This document shows positions 9,342-19,019 of a stretch of 46,072 nt of DNA, one piece after another. Below the pieces are notes generated by a model. The model did not search any database, was not told where the DNA came from, and saw nothing but the letters and a program-made list of their open reading frames with translations. This DNA is from Chlorobiota bacterium. Its GTDB lineage: Bacteria; Bacteroidota; Bacteroidia; Bacteroidales; JAADGE01. The stretch is from NCBI GenBank assembly GCA_013152535.1, contig JAADGE010000019.1, forward strand, positions 1 through 46,072. The letters run 5' to 3'. Numbering within the stretch: position 1 is the first letter of the stretch; the number at the start of each line of letters is the position of its first letter. Both the position numbers and the translations under genes were made by a program.

Positions 9342-9935
9342 TTATTTGTTAAGTCCTTCGTCAAAACCGTCAATAGGATTGTGTTTTGTACGATATGACA
9401 TACTTTCGTTTTTTATTTTATTTTGTAATGCCAGCATTCCGTCAAGCAAAGTTTCGGGTCTCGGCGGACATCCCGGTACGTACACATCAACCGGAATAAT
9501 ATGGTCGGCACCTCTTACAACCGAGTAGGAATTAAAATAAAAAGGACCGCCGGAAACAGCACATGCACCCATGGCTATAACATATTTCGGTTCAGCCATC
9601 TGGTCATACAATCGACGTAAAACCGGAGCCATTTTATTGGTAATAGTTCCGGCAATAACAATTAAATCTGCTTGCCGCGGGGTAGGTCTTGCAACTTCAA
9701 AACCGAAACGTGCCCAATCGTAACGAGCAGCACCTGTCTGCATCATTTCAATGGCACAGCAGCTTGTACCGAAATACAAGGGCCATAATGAATTTCTTCT
9801 GCCCCAGTTAATAACACTGTCTAAAGTTGTTACAACAATATTACCTCCGTTTCCGCCCGGAATGATTTTACCCGGAAAATCTTTTAAGTTTGTTTTTTTA
9901 TTTATTATTCCCATTTTAATGCTCTTTTTTTCCAT
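9342..9935 (-). CDS. nuoB: Complex I PSST-type subunit B (cluster N2)
   Basis: This subunit binds the terminal [4Fe-4S] cluster N2 that reduces quinone. The four ligands are visible with numbering from the first Met: tandem Cys59-Cys60 in [11 protein letters not shown], Cys125 in [10 protein letters not shown] and Cys156 in VPGCPPRPE. The frame can start at either of two Met codons. Met1 (9935) overlaps nuoA by 31 bp. Met8 (9914) overlaps it by only 10 bp and is preceded by an A/G-rich stretch, so I slightly favour Met8, but the sequence does not settle it. Either overlap implies coupled translation with nuoA. Confidence 0.93.
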   Translation of the reverse strand: MEKKSIKMGIINKKTNLKDFPGKIIPGGNGGNIVVTTLDSVINWGRRNSLWPLYFGTSCCAIEMMQTGAARYDWARFGFEVARPTPRQADLIVIAGTITNKMAPVLRRLYDQMAEPKYVIAMGACAVSGGPFYFNSYSVVRGADHIIPVDVYVPGCPPRPETLLDGMLALQNKIKNESMSYRTKHNPIDGFDEGLNK

Positions 9936-10255
9936 GCGTACAACAAACCGAGACCTAAAATCAAAAGAAATACGGCGGCTTCAACTAATGCTGTTGCTCC
10001 TACTTGTTTAAAAACTACTGCCCAAGGCATTAAAAATATAACTTCTACATCAAAAAGTAAAAAGATAATGGCAAACAAATAATAACCTACTTTGAACTGT
10101 ATCCAGGTTTCACCTATTGTCGGAACTCCGCTTTCATAGGGTTCTTTTTTACTTTCATTATCCGATTTATAGGATATTAAATTTGAAATAAAGTTTGCAA
10201 TAAGTATCAGGGCAATGCCTGCTAAAGGAAAGACAATCAATGCTTCAATTCCCAT
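9905..10255 (-). CDS. nuoA: Complex I membrane subunit A
   Basis: This is the first gene of the nuo operon, encoding a 116-residue membrane subunit with three membrane segments. The first loop has [10 protein letters not shown] (residues 39-48), and [12 protein letters not shown] (68-79) is the conserved second membrane segment. The loop has Ser where many homologues have Cys (YECG), a common variation. The 3' end overlaps the start of nuoB. Confidence 0.94.
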   Translation of the reverse strand: MGIEALIVFPLAGIALILIANFISNLISYKSDNESKKEPYESGVPTIGETWIQFKVGYYLFAIIFLLFDVEVIFLMPWAVVFKQVGATALVEAAVFLLILGLGLLYAWKKRALKWE

Positions 10256-10290
10256 GTTATTTAAATTTTATTTTATAAATAAGAAAAATG

Positions 10291-10305
10291 AATGCGACAA
10301 AAATA
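10291..10305 (-). promoter_or_regulatory. Possible nuo operon promoter (-7 element)
   Basis: The minus strand of 10298-10305 reads TATTTTTG, an exact match to the Bacteroidota -7 element TAnnTTTG. It would start transcription near 10291, about 36 nt before nuoA. No TTTG lies at the usual 19-21 bp upstream; the nearest is 36 bp away. A near match, TATAATTTG, lies further upstream. The remainder of 10256-10500 is AT-rich and holds no gene that I can see. Confidence 0.35.
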
Positions 10306-10503
10306 ACATTAAAATGTGATATTTTTAACTTTTTTTTTTGACAAATTATACATATAATATATATATTATTGATTATCTGAAAGATAAAGCTATTGCCAAA
10401 GATTTAATTTTGAATTGTTTTAAATAAGCATTTTTTGCCGGAAGGATTTTCAGGAGAAATTTGTATTTTAAATTCTTTCGGTTCCTGAATGTCCTGAATT
10501 ATA

Positions 10504-10536
10504 AAAAAACTCCGAACGTATTGCTCGGAGTTTTTT
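10504..10536 (-). terminator. Strong terminator after the giant T9SS gene
   Basis: A perfect 12-bp stem (AAAAAACTCCGA / TCGGAGTTTTTT) with a 9-nt loop begins 21 bp past the stop codon of the upstream secreted-protein gene. The A-run and T-run on the two sides make it usable in both directions. It also insulates the nuo promoter region downstream. Confidence 0.85.
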
Positions 10537-10556
10537 AAATTATGAAATCTCAGTAT

Positions 10557-13500
10557 CTATTCAATTACAATTTTTTTATTAATGATTTTATTATTGTTAA
10601 AAATTAATTTAACAAAATAAATACCGTCGGAAACTGTATTGAGTTTAATTTCATTTGTTCCGGAATTATAAAATCTGTTTTGATAAACTAATTGACCCGT
10701 AACATTTGTTATTTCAACTCTGTAATTATCTGTTGTGTTATTAACAGACAGATAAAAACTTCCCTTATTCGGATTCGGAAATAAGAGAACATCATTGTCT
10801 GAAATATCATTAGTATTTGATGAAGATTTTTCAAAAACCAGTTCAAATCTGTCTGTAAATGTTCCCTTTTCTGAATTAAAAAGATAGTTTGCATTTTTAG
10901 ACATTATAGTAAAAATATCATTCGTTATATCATGTAAATAAATATCAAAACCTTCAAAGTTATTTTCAACTGCATTTATTTGATATTGTCCTGTTGCTCC
11001 GATATAAATACCGAGAGGAATTACTTTTTTATTTTCCCCGATTTCAGGAACAGAATTAATTGCATACACTGAGTTATTCGTATCAAAAGAATAAAGTTGC
11101 GGTTTTGTCTTATCCCAAGCAAACATTTTATAAGCATCGTATTTGGCATCATGATTTTCCGTTGCTCCTTCCGGTAATGTTCTTATTACCGTTTCATCTG
11201 TAAATCCGTCTTTTTCAATGTTTAATCTTAAAAAATCGGGAATCTCAGCTTTACTGCTTTTCCAGAATGTTTGACTGTTATGAACTCTTGCCGATGTCGG
11301 TATTGTTACTGTCGTACTGTGTGTTAAGCCGGTATTTGCTACTTTTACCATAAACCCTTGTCCGGAAGGAATGTATTGTGAGCCTCCGTTTAAGGTAATC
11401 CCGACATTCCAAGGAGTTGTTCCTCCGCCCGGAATATAATATTGATAGTTGATACCGTCAAAATAATAGACTCCGCTTTCAATGCCGCTTACGGTAATCT
11501 GATCCCAATCAACAGCAGAGGTAAACGGGTTTCCGATTAAGTTCCATCCGTCAAAATAGTCTCTGGTTTGAGTAACCCCGTTTCCGATAGCAACCGTACT
11601 TACGGTATAACTTACATTAAAAATCTTATCCGATCCTGCGATATTTCCGCCTGTTTGAACAAAAGTCTTATCCGGCAAATTGTAACGGTTAAAAAGATAC
11701 CCTTTATCCGTTCTTATGTTTGCTGCACCAACTTCTGATGTCCATCCCGTAACGGAATAAATTAAAGAAGCATCCCAATAATCTTCATTCGATTCGTTAT
11801 ACGAATAGAAATTTTGATTAACATCTGCCCCCTCAGTTGTGTAAATTGTTGTAGGAACGGCAGATAAAGCCGGGAACATCAGGTGCCATATATTTCCGGT
11901 TACAAATCGCTCAACGGTTGCTTCGGGTGTATTTCCTACAATCAGAGAACCACTCCCGGTTGCATCGGATTTAATTATCAAACCTGCAGCACCTCTGTTA
12001 TTTGTAATACTTCCGGAAACGGTCATTTGACCGTTTGTTGCAATCGTAACACTTGCATTTGCGGCAATTGTCATATTATTACACAGGGCAGTTGTGGTTC
12101 CGTCATCTACAGTCGGATAATTAGGCATTCCGTCCGGAATAACAATATCATCTGTTGAAGCAGGAATTTGTTCCGGACTCCAGTTTGTTGTTGTTTGCCA
12201 ATCAATACTTGTTGATCCGTCCCAATAAATTCCGACCGATTTTGATGCTTGTGCCGTATTTCCGTATGCTCCCTGATTAATTCTTCCGCCGCTTATCGGC
12301 TCATTTGCATAAGCGTCAGCCGGATCCCCTGTATCTAATGCCGGAGAATCACTTGCATCGTTATTCCAAGCACTTGCAGCAGCTTCCGGAGGCCATTCGG
12401 CAGGGTATGGGTATGAGCCGTTTGTTGACAGGATATGGAAATCAGTTCCCGCATTAACAAAAAGCGGATCTCCTTCCAAATCGTTTGCTCCGGCACCGTT
12501 TCCCGTCCATGCGGCTAAATCGGCATAAACCGTTCCGTTATAATATACAAGGTTTGTATTACCGTTTTTGTAATACGTATTGTAATCAGAAGAAACTGTG
12601 ATACCGGTTTCTGTCATTAAGGTAACTACATTTGTTCCACTTAAAGCATATAAAATATTATTTTCAACACTTACACCGGTTCCTGATTCAACATATAACT
12701 GAGCAGGTGTGTAAACACTCGGTAAAGGCGGAGCTTTAGCCGTATGACCGTTATTTGCAACAGTGTTGTTTTTAACAACGGCATTATTTGATGCAATAAC
12801 TCGAATACCGAATGTATAGTTGTTATACACCAAGTTATTTTGAACCGTTGCTGTTAAAGCATTATTTAAAATGATTCCTGCACCGGCTGTTGAACCGTAA
12901 AGTTTATTTAAAGTAATCGTGTTGTTGTCGCCTTCTGTATAAATAAGGGCGTCTGATGAAGAATAAGCAGTAAATCCGCTTATTGTTACATAATCTAATG
13001 CCCCGATATAGAAAGCATTTGCATTTCCGCTTGCGTTAATAACCGGCTGTTGTCCGGAAGCATTTTGAATAATCAGACTTTCAGATGCCGAAGTTCCGAG
13101 ATTAACATTCGGAGTTACAACATCGGTATAGGTTCCGTTATAAACTTCAATTGTTTTTGAACCGGCAAGATAACCTGCGGTTGAAGTGCTGAAAGCAGCT
13201 GTTCCGAACCAAGCGTAGAGACCGTCTAATGCACTTTGTATTGTTGTATGATAATCGGTTCCTCCGCCGACCGGAATTATATTTCTTGTATTTACAGTAA
13301 CTGTAGTAGTTGCATCTGTTGAAGTTCCTGTTGAAACAGTTAATGTATTATTAATATATAATCCTGCTCCAAAATCTACTGTTAAAGTTGAGCCATCATT
13401 CGAAGTTACTGTTCCGGATACTCCGGCAATATCAACTGATGTTGTCAAGTTTCCTAAATTTGTTCCGGTAATTGTCAATGTAGCTCCTTTATCTGCAAAG

Positions 13501-16500
13501 AAATTATTAGGTGAAACATTTGTTATAGTCGGATTTAACTCCAAAGTAGTTGCATTACCGGTTAATGCAGGAATCAAATAACACTTATTTGCATCTGAAA
13601 ATTCATAAACTGCAAAATAATAAGCAGTATTTGAATTTAGAGATGTTACATTTGATGTTCCTGCAATACCTATATAAACAACATAATTGCCTGTTCCTAT
13701 CTGAGTGCCTGAACCAAATGCAGCATTTGCTGAATAGGTTGTTCCGTCAATAGGGTCAGCATCCACTGCAGAGCCTTCATGGGCTAATACAATAACAAAA
13801 TCACCGGTTCCTCTTGTCCAATTTATATCCATACTGTTAGATGTAATATTTGAAGTTGAGAAATTAGCAGCTTGTGTTGTAGGATATGTACAAGCAACAG
13901 ATTTTGATGCTTGTGCAGTATTTCCAAAAGCCCCTTGATTAATTCTTCCGCCTGCTGCAGGTTCGTTTGCATAAGAATCTGCAGGATTACCCGTATCTAA
14001 TGCAGGAGAACTTCCGGCATCGTTATTCCAAGCACTTCCTGCAGCTTCCGGCGGCCATTGTGCAGGGTAGGGATATGACCCGAATGTTGACTGAATGTGA
14101 AAATCGGTTCCGGCACTGACAAATAACGGATCGCTTTCCAAATCATTTGTTCCGGCACCGTTTCCTGTCCATGCAGCTAAATCGGCATAAAGAGTTCCGT
14201 TATAAAAAACTAAATTTGTATTACCGTTTTTATAATACGTATTATAATTACTTGTTACGGTTATTCCGGTTTCAGTTTTTAATGTATATACATTGCTGCC
14301 GGTTTTTGCGTAAAAGATATTATTTTCAACACTTACACCGGTTCCTGATTCGACAAAAAGTTGTGCAGGTGTGTAAACGCTCGGCAAAGGCGGACCTTTT
14401 GCTTCATTTCCGTTATCAGCAACGGTGTTATTTTTTATAACAGCATTATTTGATGCAATAACTCGAATACCGAAAGTGTAATTGTTATACACCAAGTTAT
14501 TCTGAACTGTTGTTGTTAAAGCATTATTTAAAATAATACCGGCACCGGCTGTTGAGCCGTACAGTTTATTTAAAGTAATTGTGTTGTTGTCGCCTTCTGT
14601 ATAAATAATGGCGTCTGATGAAGAATAAGCTGTAAAACCGCTTATTGTAACATAATCTAAAGCACCGATATAGAAAGCGTTTGCATTTCCGCTTGCGTTA
14701 ATAACCGGTTGTTGTCCGGCAGCATTTTGAATAATCAGATTTTCGGATGCAGAAGTTCCTAAATTTACATTCGGAGTTACAATATCGGTATAAGTTCCGT
14801 TATAAACTTCAATTGTCTTTGTACCTGCAAGGTAACCTGCAGTTGAAGTGCTGAAAGCAGCCGTTCCGAACCAAGCATATAAACCGTCCAAAGCACTTTG
14901 TATTGTTGTATGATAATCTGTTCCTCCGCCTACGGGAATAACATTTCTGGTATTTACGGTAACGGTTGAAGTTGCATCAGGATTTACACCTGTTGAGACA
15001 GTTAAAGTAGTGTTTGTATATAAACCGGCAGCAAAATCCACAACCAATGTGCTGCCATCATTTGAAGTTACATTACCGGCAACACCTGCAATGTTAACAG
15101 AAGTTGTTAAATCTCCTAAACCGGAACCTGTAATTGTTAATGTTGCTCCTTTATCGGCAAAGAAACTGTTAGGCGAAACATTTGTAATTGATGGCGGTGT
15201 GCTGGGTGTTGCAGCATTTGCCGTAACTCCCGGAGTTAAGTAACAAACATCGGTATTATTAAATTCATAAGCCGCAAAATAATATGCGGTATTACTTGTT
15301 AAACCGGTTACTGTAACAGCATTTCCGGTACCGATGTAAACTACATAATTTCCGGTGCCGATTTGTGTTCCCGAACCGAATATTGCATTCGCCGTATAAG
15401 ATGTACCGCCGGCAGGATCACTGTCAACCGAAGCCGCTTCGTGTGCAAGTATAATTACATTATCACCGTCGCCTCTTGTCCAACTTAAATCTATCGAAGA
15501 ACTGCTTGCGGCAGATGCCGAAAAAGCTGAAGTTTGAGTGGAAGGAGTGACACAAGGTAAAGGCGGACCTTTTGAGCCTTGAGGTGTATTACCAAAAACT
15601 CCCTGATTAATTCTTCCTCCGTTATCTGCAAGTTCATTGGTATAGGTATCGGCAGGGTTTCCTGCATCAATTGCGGGCGAATCATTAAGGTCGTTCGACC
15701 AAACTCCTCCGGATGCTGCATCAGGCGGCCAAATCGGAGCTTTTGATGCCGTGTAAGAACCTGTTGTTGATTGTAAATGATAATCTCCGCTTCCTACAAA
15801 TAAGGGATTAGAAGTCAAGTCATTTGTTCCGAGCGGTGCACCGGAATTTCCGGTTGTTCCGTTGTTATCGAAAACTGTACCTGTTAATGAATAATAAGTA
15901 TTATAATCAGAACTTATTGATGAACTGTTTGTTAACTTTAAAGCATGATATGCAGTATTTCCTGTTTTTGCTGAAGAAACATTGTTTTGAACCGAAGAGC
16001 CTGTTCCACTGCTTACTAATAAACCATTTCCTTGGTAGTAATCAGAGAAACTTTCATCACCTGTTACTTTAAAATCATCTACAAACCAATATTCGCTATT
16101 TCCGACTTTTCCGTAAACTCTTAAATATAAATTATTACTTGTCGGAGTGACTCCTGTCAGTGTATATTCTGTAAAAGTAGTATGGTCATCACTTAATGCA
16201 ACAATATCTGTCCAATTAGAACCGTCAAAACTATATTGAGCATTCATTATATCTACACTTTCTAATGTACCGTAAGAAGCTACCCATATACTGAAAGATA
16301 AATTTGTATATCCCGTGATGTCAATCGGATTTGTAAGGGTTAAATAATCAGTTGCATTCAGAATTCCTGCAGCGGGTTCTTTTGACGGAGTTGCATCAAA
16401 AAGACTTCCGGTCCAGGTTCCCCAGTCGGTGGTTGTCCATGCAGAAGCGTCTTCAAAAGTTTCATAAAATAATTGTACTCCGGTTTTATGCGTAACCAAT

Positions 16501-18953
16501 CCGCCGTTATCATCCGTTGTATTATTTTTTACTACGGCATTATTTGTTGCTATTTTTATGCCCGAACCGATATTTCCGTATGCTAAGTTGTTTTGAACCG
16601 TAATTGACGAGCCTGTTTCTATTTTTATTCCGTTTCCGTCGGCAAGTCCGTATCCGGAATTATCACCTACAGCATTGTATGTTTTATTGTATTTCAAAGT
16701 TACATTGCTTCCTTGAGAATAGATATTAGAATTATTTGCCGAATGTACTTGAAATCCTTTAAGCGTAACATAATCCACCGTTCCGAGATTAAATCCGTAG
16801 TTATTACCGGTTGCATCAACAACCGGACTTGTACCTGAACTGTTCTGAATGATTAAAGGATTTGCAGTTGTCGGGTTTAAATTATTATTTAATGTTATAC
16901 TTTCCGTATAAGTTCCTGCAGCAACATTTATTGTAATCGGAGAAGTAAACGCATTTGAGCCCAACCAACCTGCAATACCATCGGTTGCACTGCTGATTGT
17001 TTGATGTGTATCTGAATTTGCCGCAGCACTTGCATCAACGGGTATTGTTGTTCTGGTATTTATCGTAACTACAATATTATCACTGCCGACAATATTTGAA
17101 ACAACTAAAGAGTTTGTTGCGTCATAGGCAGCGGGCGGGAAATTAATTACAGCTGTTGTTCCGTCATTTGAAACCTCTGTTCCGGTTATTCCGTTAAGAA
17201 CAAAAGAACACCCGAGAAAATCGGTTCCTGTTATAGTCAAATTTTTACCTCTGTCTGCATAAAGAGAGGTATAATCGACAGATGTGATCGTCGGTGCTGC
17301 ACAAGATTCATCAATTTTATAGGAGAAAATTTGTGTTTTTTTGCCGCCGTTATAATATTCAAGTGTTGACCAGAAAGTCAGGTTATCAGAAGGGTCAACG
17401 GTTGTTAAGAAATAATCGCCCCAACGGGTGTAAGTGGGTTGAGATTGCGGTGTTAATGATGTACTGACAGTTTGTTCCGTTACATCCATAGTTCCGCTTG
17501 AGGCACAAGATGTTTGTCCGGTGTATCTGATTTCCGGGCTTACTGTGCCGGAAACACTGTAAGCAAGTGCAATTTGTCCGTAGTCATTCATTGCTATACT
17601 TCCCATCCATCTTGATTCTCCGTCCGGAGCATAAGTACCTTCTTGTTTTAAAGTCCAAACACCTGCATTTTTTTGTAATTGGTACCATCTTATTCCGGCA
17701 TGGTCCGTATTATCAACGTCAACTGTGTGATCGCAAACGATGTATTCGTTTCCGCTGATATTTTTATATTGTCCTCTTGACATTAATACATAAGGATTTG
17801 CATCAACCTTTTCGGTTTCTCCCGGTTGAACAATGTCGCCTACACCCCAAGCCTGAAACTGAGAATCGAAAGCAGAAACAACAATTGCCTGAGAACGACC
17901 GAAAGTAGAATTTGCCGGTGTAGCCCAATCAGGTGTACAGTCAAAAATCCAAATTTCATCACCGCCGTTTACGCTTCCTCCCCATGCATCATCATTTATG
18001 GCAATAAATCTGGCTTGTCCGGTATCAAAAGTTCCGTCATTATCAATAGGCATAACACAGTTAAATCCGCTTGGATTTGGCCTGTTAGGATTGTCAAATT
18101 GAAGCATCTGCGGACTTGCACCTCCGGCTATCATAACCGAACGTTCAAAAACGTATATATCGTCTCCGGTTGTAGTGTTTGTTCCCATATAATAGCCGTC
18201 GCTTGCAATACCTAATTTCTCATAATCAGGCATTCCGTTCATAGTAAAAGACCATCTGTCCCACCCTAAAGTAGGATCGGATGATTGAGAAACAGCTATA
18301 AGCATATAATAAGGAGGTCCTCCGGTTATTGAGAACTCCACTGCAACCCAACGACTTGCCTGTTCGTCCCAAAGAATTAAAGGATCTCCGTCGTTGTTTG
18401 ATGCACCTGTTACCCCATTGAATAATGTATTCATTGCTGTTGCTGCGACAACTTGTGTACCTGTTTTATCCCAAATTGCATAAGTAGTATTTACAGTTTG
18501 GAAAAAATGGTTCGGACCTACTGTCCCGTTACAATCCGAAGGCATATACGGACTTGTTTGACCGACAATGTTCTGCTGCAATGCTTTAGTCTTATTTTGT
18601 TCAATTTTACCCTGATTTTTTTGCCAAACAGGATCTTCTCCCATAGGTTTCCAATTTGAATAATCGGCACCTTCGGCTTCGTCATGTTCAAAACCGTCGG
18701 CAACTCTTCTGTTTTTTTCTTTGTAATAATCATCTGTTACCGGAGGTAAATCTTTTAAAGACGGTAAGACGTCATGGTACACCGCTTTGGATATTTTTGT
18801 CGGGTGAACAAATGTATTTTTATTGAAAACAGTAACATCATTGTTGATTTTTGTTATCTGTTTTTCCTTTTTTACATCAACTCTTTTTATTTCCTGGCTG
18901 AATGAGAAAGTCATTACAGGAATTAAAAATAAAAGTAAAAATAATTTTTTCAT
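10557..18953 (-). CDS. Giant T9SS-secreted adhesin-like protein with beta-helix repeats
   Basis: A secreted or surface protein of about 2,798 residues. I start it at the ATG at 18953, because MKKLFLLLFLIPVMTFSFSQ there is a signal peptide; the longer frame to 18995 would begin inside a hairpin. Domains by eye: a propeller-like N-terminal region (roughly residues 130-550) with NDGDPLILWDEQASRW; an IPT/TIG domain; a right-handed beta-helix (NNA.V.NNT patterns) into which a MAM-like jelly roll is inserted; two long Fn3 + IPT + beta-helix units that are near copies; a domain shared with the neighbouring protein (coded near 11900-12230); and a T9SS type A sorting tail with LFPNPNKGSFYLSV. The C-terminus fits T9SS family features: a beta-sandwich tail, GIYFVKL and a basic end. 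Its ligand or substrate is unknown. No catalytic motif of pectate lyases is obvious, so adhesion or glycan binding is only a guess. Confidence 0.85.
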   Translation of the reverse strand: MKKLFLLLFLIPVMTFSFSQEIKRVDVKKEKQITKINNDVTVFNKNTFVHPTKISKAVYHDVLPSLKDLPPVTDDYYKEKNRRVADGFEHDEAEGADYSNWKPMGEDPVWQKNQGKIEQNKTKALQQNIVGQTSPYMPSDCNGTVGPNHFFQTVNTTYAIWDKTGTQVVAATAMNTLFNGVTGASNNDGDPLILWDEQASRWVAVEFSITGGPPYYMLIAVSQSSDPTLGWDRWSFTMNGMPDYEKLGIASDGYYMGTNTTTGDDIYVFERSVMIAGGASPQMLQFDNPNRPNPSGFNCVMPIDNDGTFDTGQARFIAINDDAWGGSVNGGDEIWIFDCTPDWATPANSTFGRSQAIVVSAFDSQFQAWGVGDIVQPGETEKVDANPYVLMSRGQYKNISGNEYIVCDHTVDVDNTDHAGIRWYQLQKNAGVWTLKQEGTYAPDGESRWMGSIAMNDYGQIALAYSVSGTVSPEIRYTGQTSCASSGTMDVTEQTVSTSLTPQSQPTYTRWGDYFLTTVDPSDNLTFWSTLEYYNGGKKTQIFSYKIDESCAAPTITSVDYTSLYADRGKNLTITGTDFLGCSFVLNGITGTEVSNDGTTAVINFPPAAYDATNSLVVSNIVGSDNIVVTINTRTTIPVDASAAANSDTHQTISSATDGIAGWLGSNAFTSPITINVAAGTYTESITLNNNLNPTTANPLIIQNSSGTSPVVDATGNNYGFNLGTVDYVTLKGFQVHSANNSNIYSQGSNVTLKYNKTYNAVGDNSGYGLADGNGIKIETGSSITVQNNLAYGNIGSGIKIATNNAVVKNNTTDDNGGLVTHKTGVQLFYETFEDASAWTTTDWGTWTGSLFDATPSKEPAAGILNATDYLTLTNPIDITGYTNLSFSIWVASYGTLESVDIMNAQYSFDGSNWTDIVALSDDHTTFTEYTLTGVTPTSNNLYLRVYGKVGNSEYWFVDDFKVTGDESFSDYYQGNGLLVSSGTGSSVQNNVSSAKTGNTAYHALKLTNSSSISSDYNTYYSLTGTVFDNNGTTGNSGAPLGTNDLTSNPLFVGSGDYHLQSTTGSYTASKAPIWPPDAASGGVWSNDLNDSPAIDAGNPADTYTNELADNGGRINQGVFGNTPQGSKGPPLPCVTPSTQTSAFSASAASSSSIDLSWTRGDGDNVIILAHEAASVDSDPAGGTSYTANAIFGSGTQIGTGNYVVYIGTGNAVTVTGLTSNTAYYFAAYEFNNTDVCYLTPGVTANAATPSTPPSITNVSPNSFFADKGATLTITGSGLGDLTTSVNIAGVAGNVTSNDGSTLVVDFAAGLYTNTTLTVSTGVNPDATSTVTVNTRNVIPVGGGTDYHTTIQSALDGLYAWFGTAAFSTSTAGYLAGTKTIEVYNGTYTDIVTPNVNLGTSASENLIIQNAAGQQPVINASGNANAFYIGALDYVTISGFTAYSSSDAIIYTEGDNNTITLNKLYGSTAGAGIILNNALTTTVQNNLVYNNYTFGIRVIASNNAVIKNNTVADNGNEAKGPPLPSVYTPAQLFVESGTGVSVENNIFYAKTGSNVYTLKTETGITVTSNYNTYYKNGNTNLVFYNGTLYADLAAWTGNGAGTNDLESDPLFVSAGTDFHIQSTFGSYPYPAQWPPEAAGSAWNNDAGSSPALDTGNPADSYANEPAAGGRINQGAFGNTAQASKSVACTYPTTQAANFSTSNITSNSMDINWTRGTGDFVIVLAHEGSAVDADPIDGTTYSANAAFGSGTQIGTGNYVVYIGIAGTSNVTSLNSNTAYYFAVYEFSDANKCYLIPALTGNATTLELNPTITNVSPNNFFADKGATLTITGTNLGNLTTSVDIAGVSGTVTSNDGSTLTVDFGAGLYINNTLTVSTGTSTDATTTVTVNTRNIIPVGGGTDYHTTIQSALDGLYAWFGTAAFSTSTAGYLAGSKTIEVYNGTYTDVVTPNVNLGTSASESLIIQNASGQQPVINASGNANAFYIGALDYVTISGFTAYSSSDALIYTEGDNNTITLNKLYGSTAGAGIILNNALTATVQNNLVYNNYTFGIRVIASNNAVVKNNTVANNGHTAKAPPLPSVYTPAQLYVESGTGVSVENNILYALSGTNVVTLMTETGITVSSDYNTYYKNGNTNLVYYNGTVYADLAAWTGNGAGANDLEGDPLFVNAGTDFHILSTNGSYPYPAEWPPEAAASAWNNDASDSPALDTGDPADAYANEPISGGRINQGAYGNTAQASKSVGIYWDGSTSIDWQTTTNWSPEQIPASTDDIVIPDGMPNYPTVDDGTTTALCNNMTIAANASVTIATNGQMTVSGSITNNRGAAGLIIKSDATGSGSLIVGNTPEATVERFVTGNIWHLMFPALSAVPTTIYTTEGADVNQNFYSYNESNEDYWDASLIYSVTGWTSEVGAANIRTDKGYLFNRYNLPDKTFVQTGGNIAGSDKIFNVSYTVSTVAIGNGVTQTRDYFDGWNLIGNPFTSAVDWDQITVSGIESGVYYFDGINYQYYIPGGGTTPWNVGITLNGGSQYIPSGQGFMVKVANTGLTHSTTVTIPTSARVHNSQTFWKSSKAEIPDFLRLNIEKDGFTDETVIRTLPEGATENHDAKYDAYKMFAWDKTKPQLYSFDTNNSVYAINSVPEIGENKKVIPLGIYIGATGQYQINAVENNFEGFDIYLHDITNDIFTIMSKNANYLFNSEKGTFTDRFELVFEKSSSNTNDISDNDVLLFPNPNKGSFYLSVNNTTDNYRVEITNVTGQLVYQNRFYNSGTNEIKLNTVSDGIYFVKLIFNNNKIINKKIVIE
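12241..13530 (-). repeat. Internal duplication, C-terminal copy
   Basis: This stretch repeats 13903-15192 at a fixed offset of 1,662 bp (554 codons), with high nucleotide identity along most of its length. It codes for an IPT domain plus a beta-helix. The Fn3-like domain upstream of it is also duplicated but is more diverged. Because DNA-level identity persists at silent sites, the duplication is recent or is kept similar by gene conversion. Unequal recombination between the copies would change the length of the protein in frame. Boundaries are approximate. Confidence 0.85.
13903..15192 (-). repeat. Internal duplication, N-terminal copy
   Basis: This is the partner of 12241-13530. Shared landmarks include the coding stretches for IPVGGGTDYHTTIQSALDGL, GALDYVTISGFTAYSSSDA and PPLPSVYTPAQL, all 1,662 bp apart. 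The copies differ by scattered substitutions, not by a frameshift. Boundaries are approximate. Confidence 0.85.
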
Positions 18954-18983
18954 GTTTCTTTTTTTGTATGAGTATTGTAAAAG

Positions 18984-19009
18984 AGGAAGCCTCATTTTTA
19001 AGGCTTCCT
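18984..19009 (-). terminator. Hairpin between the two secreted-protein genes
   Basis: A perfect 9-bp stem (AGGAAGCCT / AGGCTTCCT) with an 8-nt loop lies in the 66-bp gap. On the minus strand it begins 11 bp after the stop codon of the upstream gene (19020) and is followed by CTTTT. The T-run is longer on the plus strand. It probably ends or attenuates transcription between the two genes; read-through into the downstream gene is possible because no clear promoter fits in the remaining gap. Confidence 0.6.
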
Positions 19010-19019
19010 TTTTGAATAT

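Noticed and set aside
12241-15192. Long repeated blocks that could be taken for a CRISPR or tandem-repeat array
   Set aside because: The repeats are protein-coding, more than 1 kb each and in frame; no short regular repeat-spacer pattern exists anywhere in the window.
11883-18215. Several plus-strand open frames across the giant T9SS gene
   Set aside because: They are antisense shadows of a Thr/Asn/Gly-rich coding region, with odd His/Tyr/Arg/Leu-rich translations and no start signals.
10557-18953. The giant beta-helix protein as a pectate lyase
   Set aside because: The helix fold is suggested by repeated NN(A/T)-type coils, but the conserved Asp/Arg catalytic cluster of pectate lyases is not apparent.
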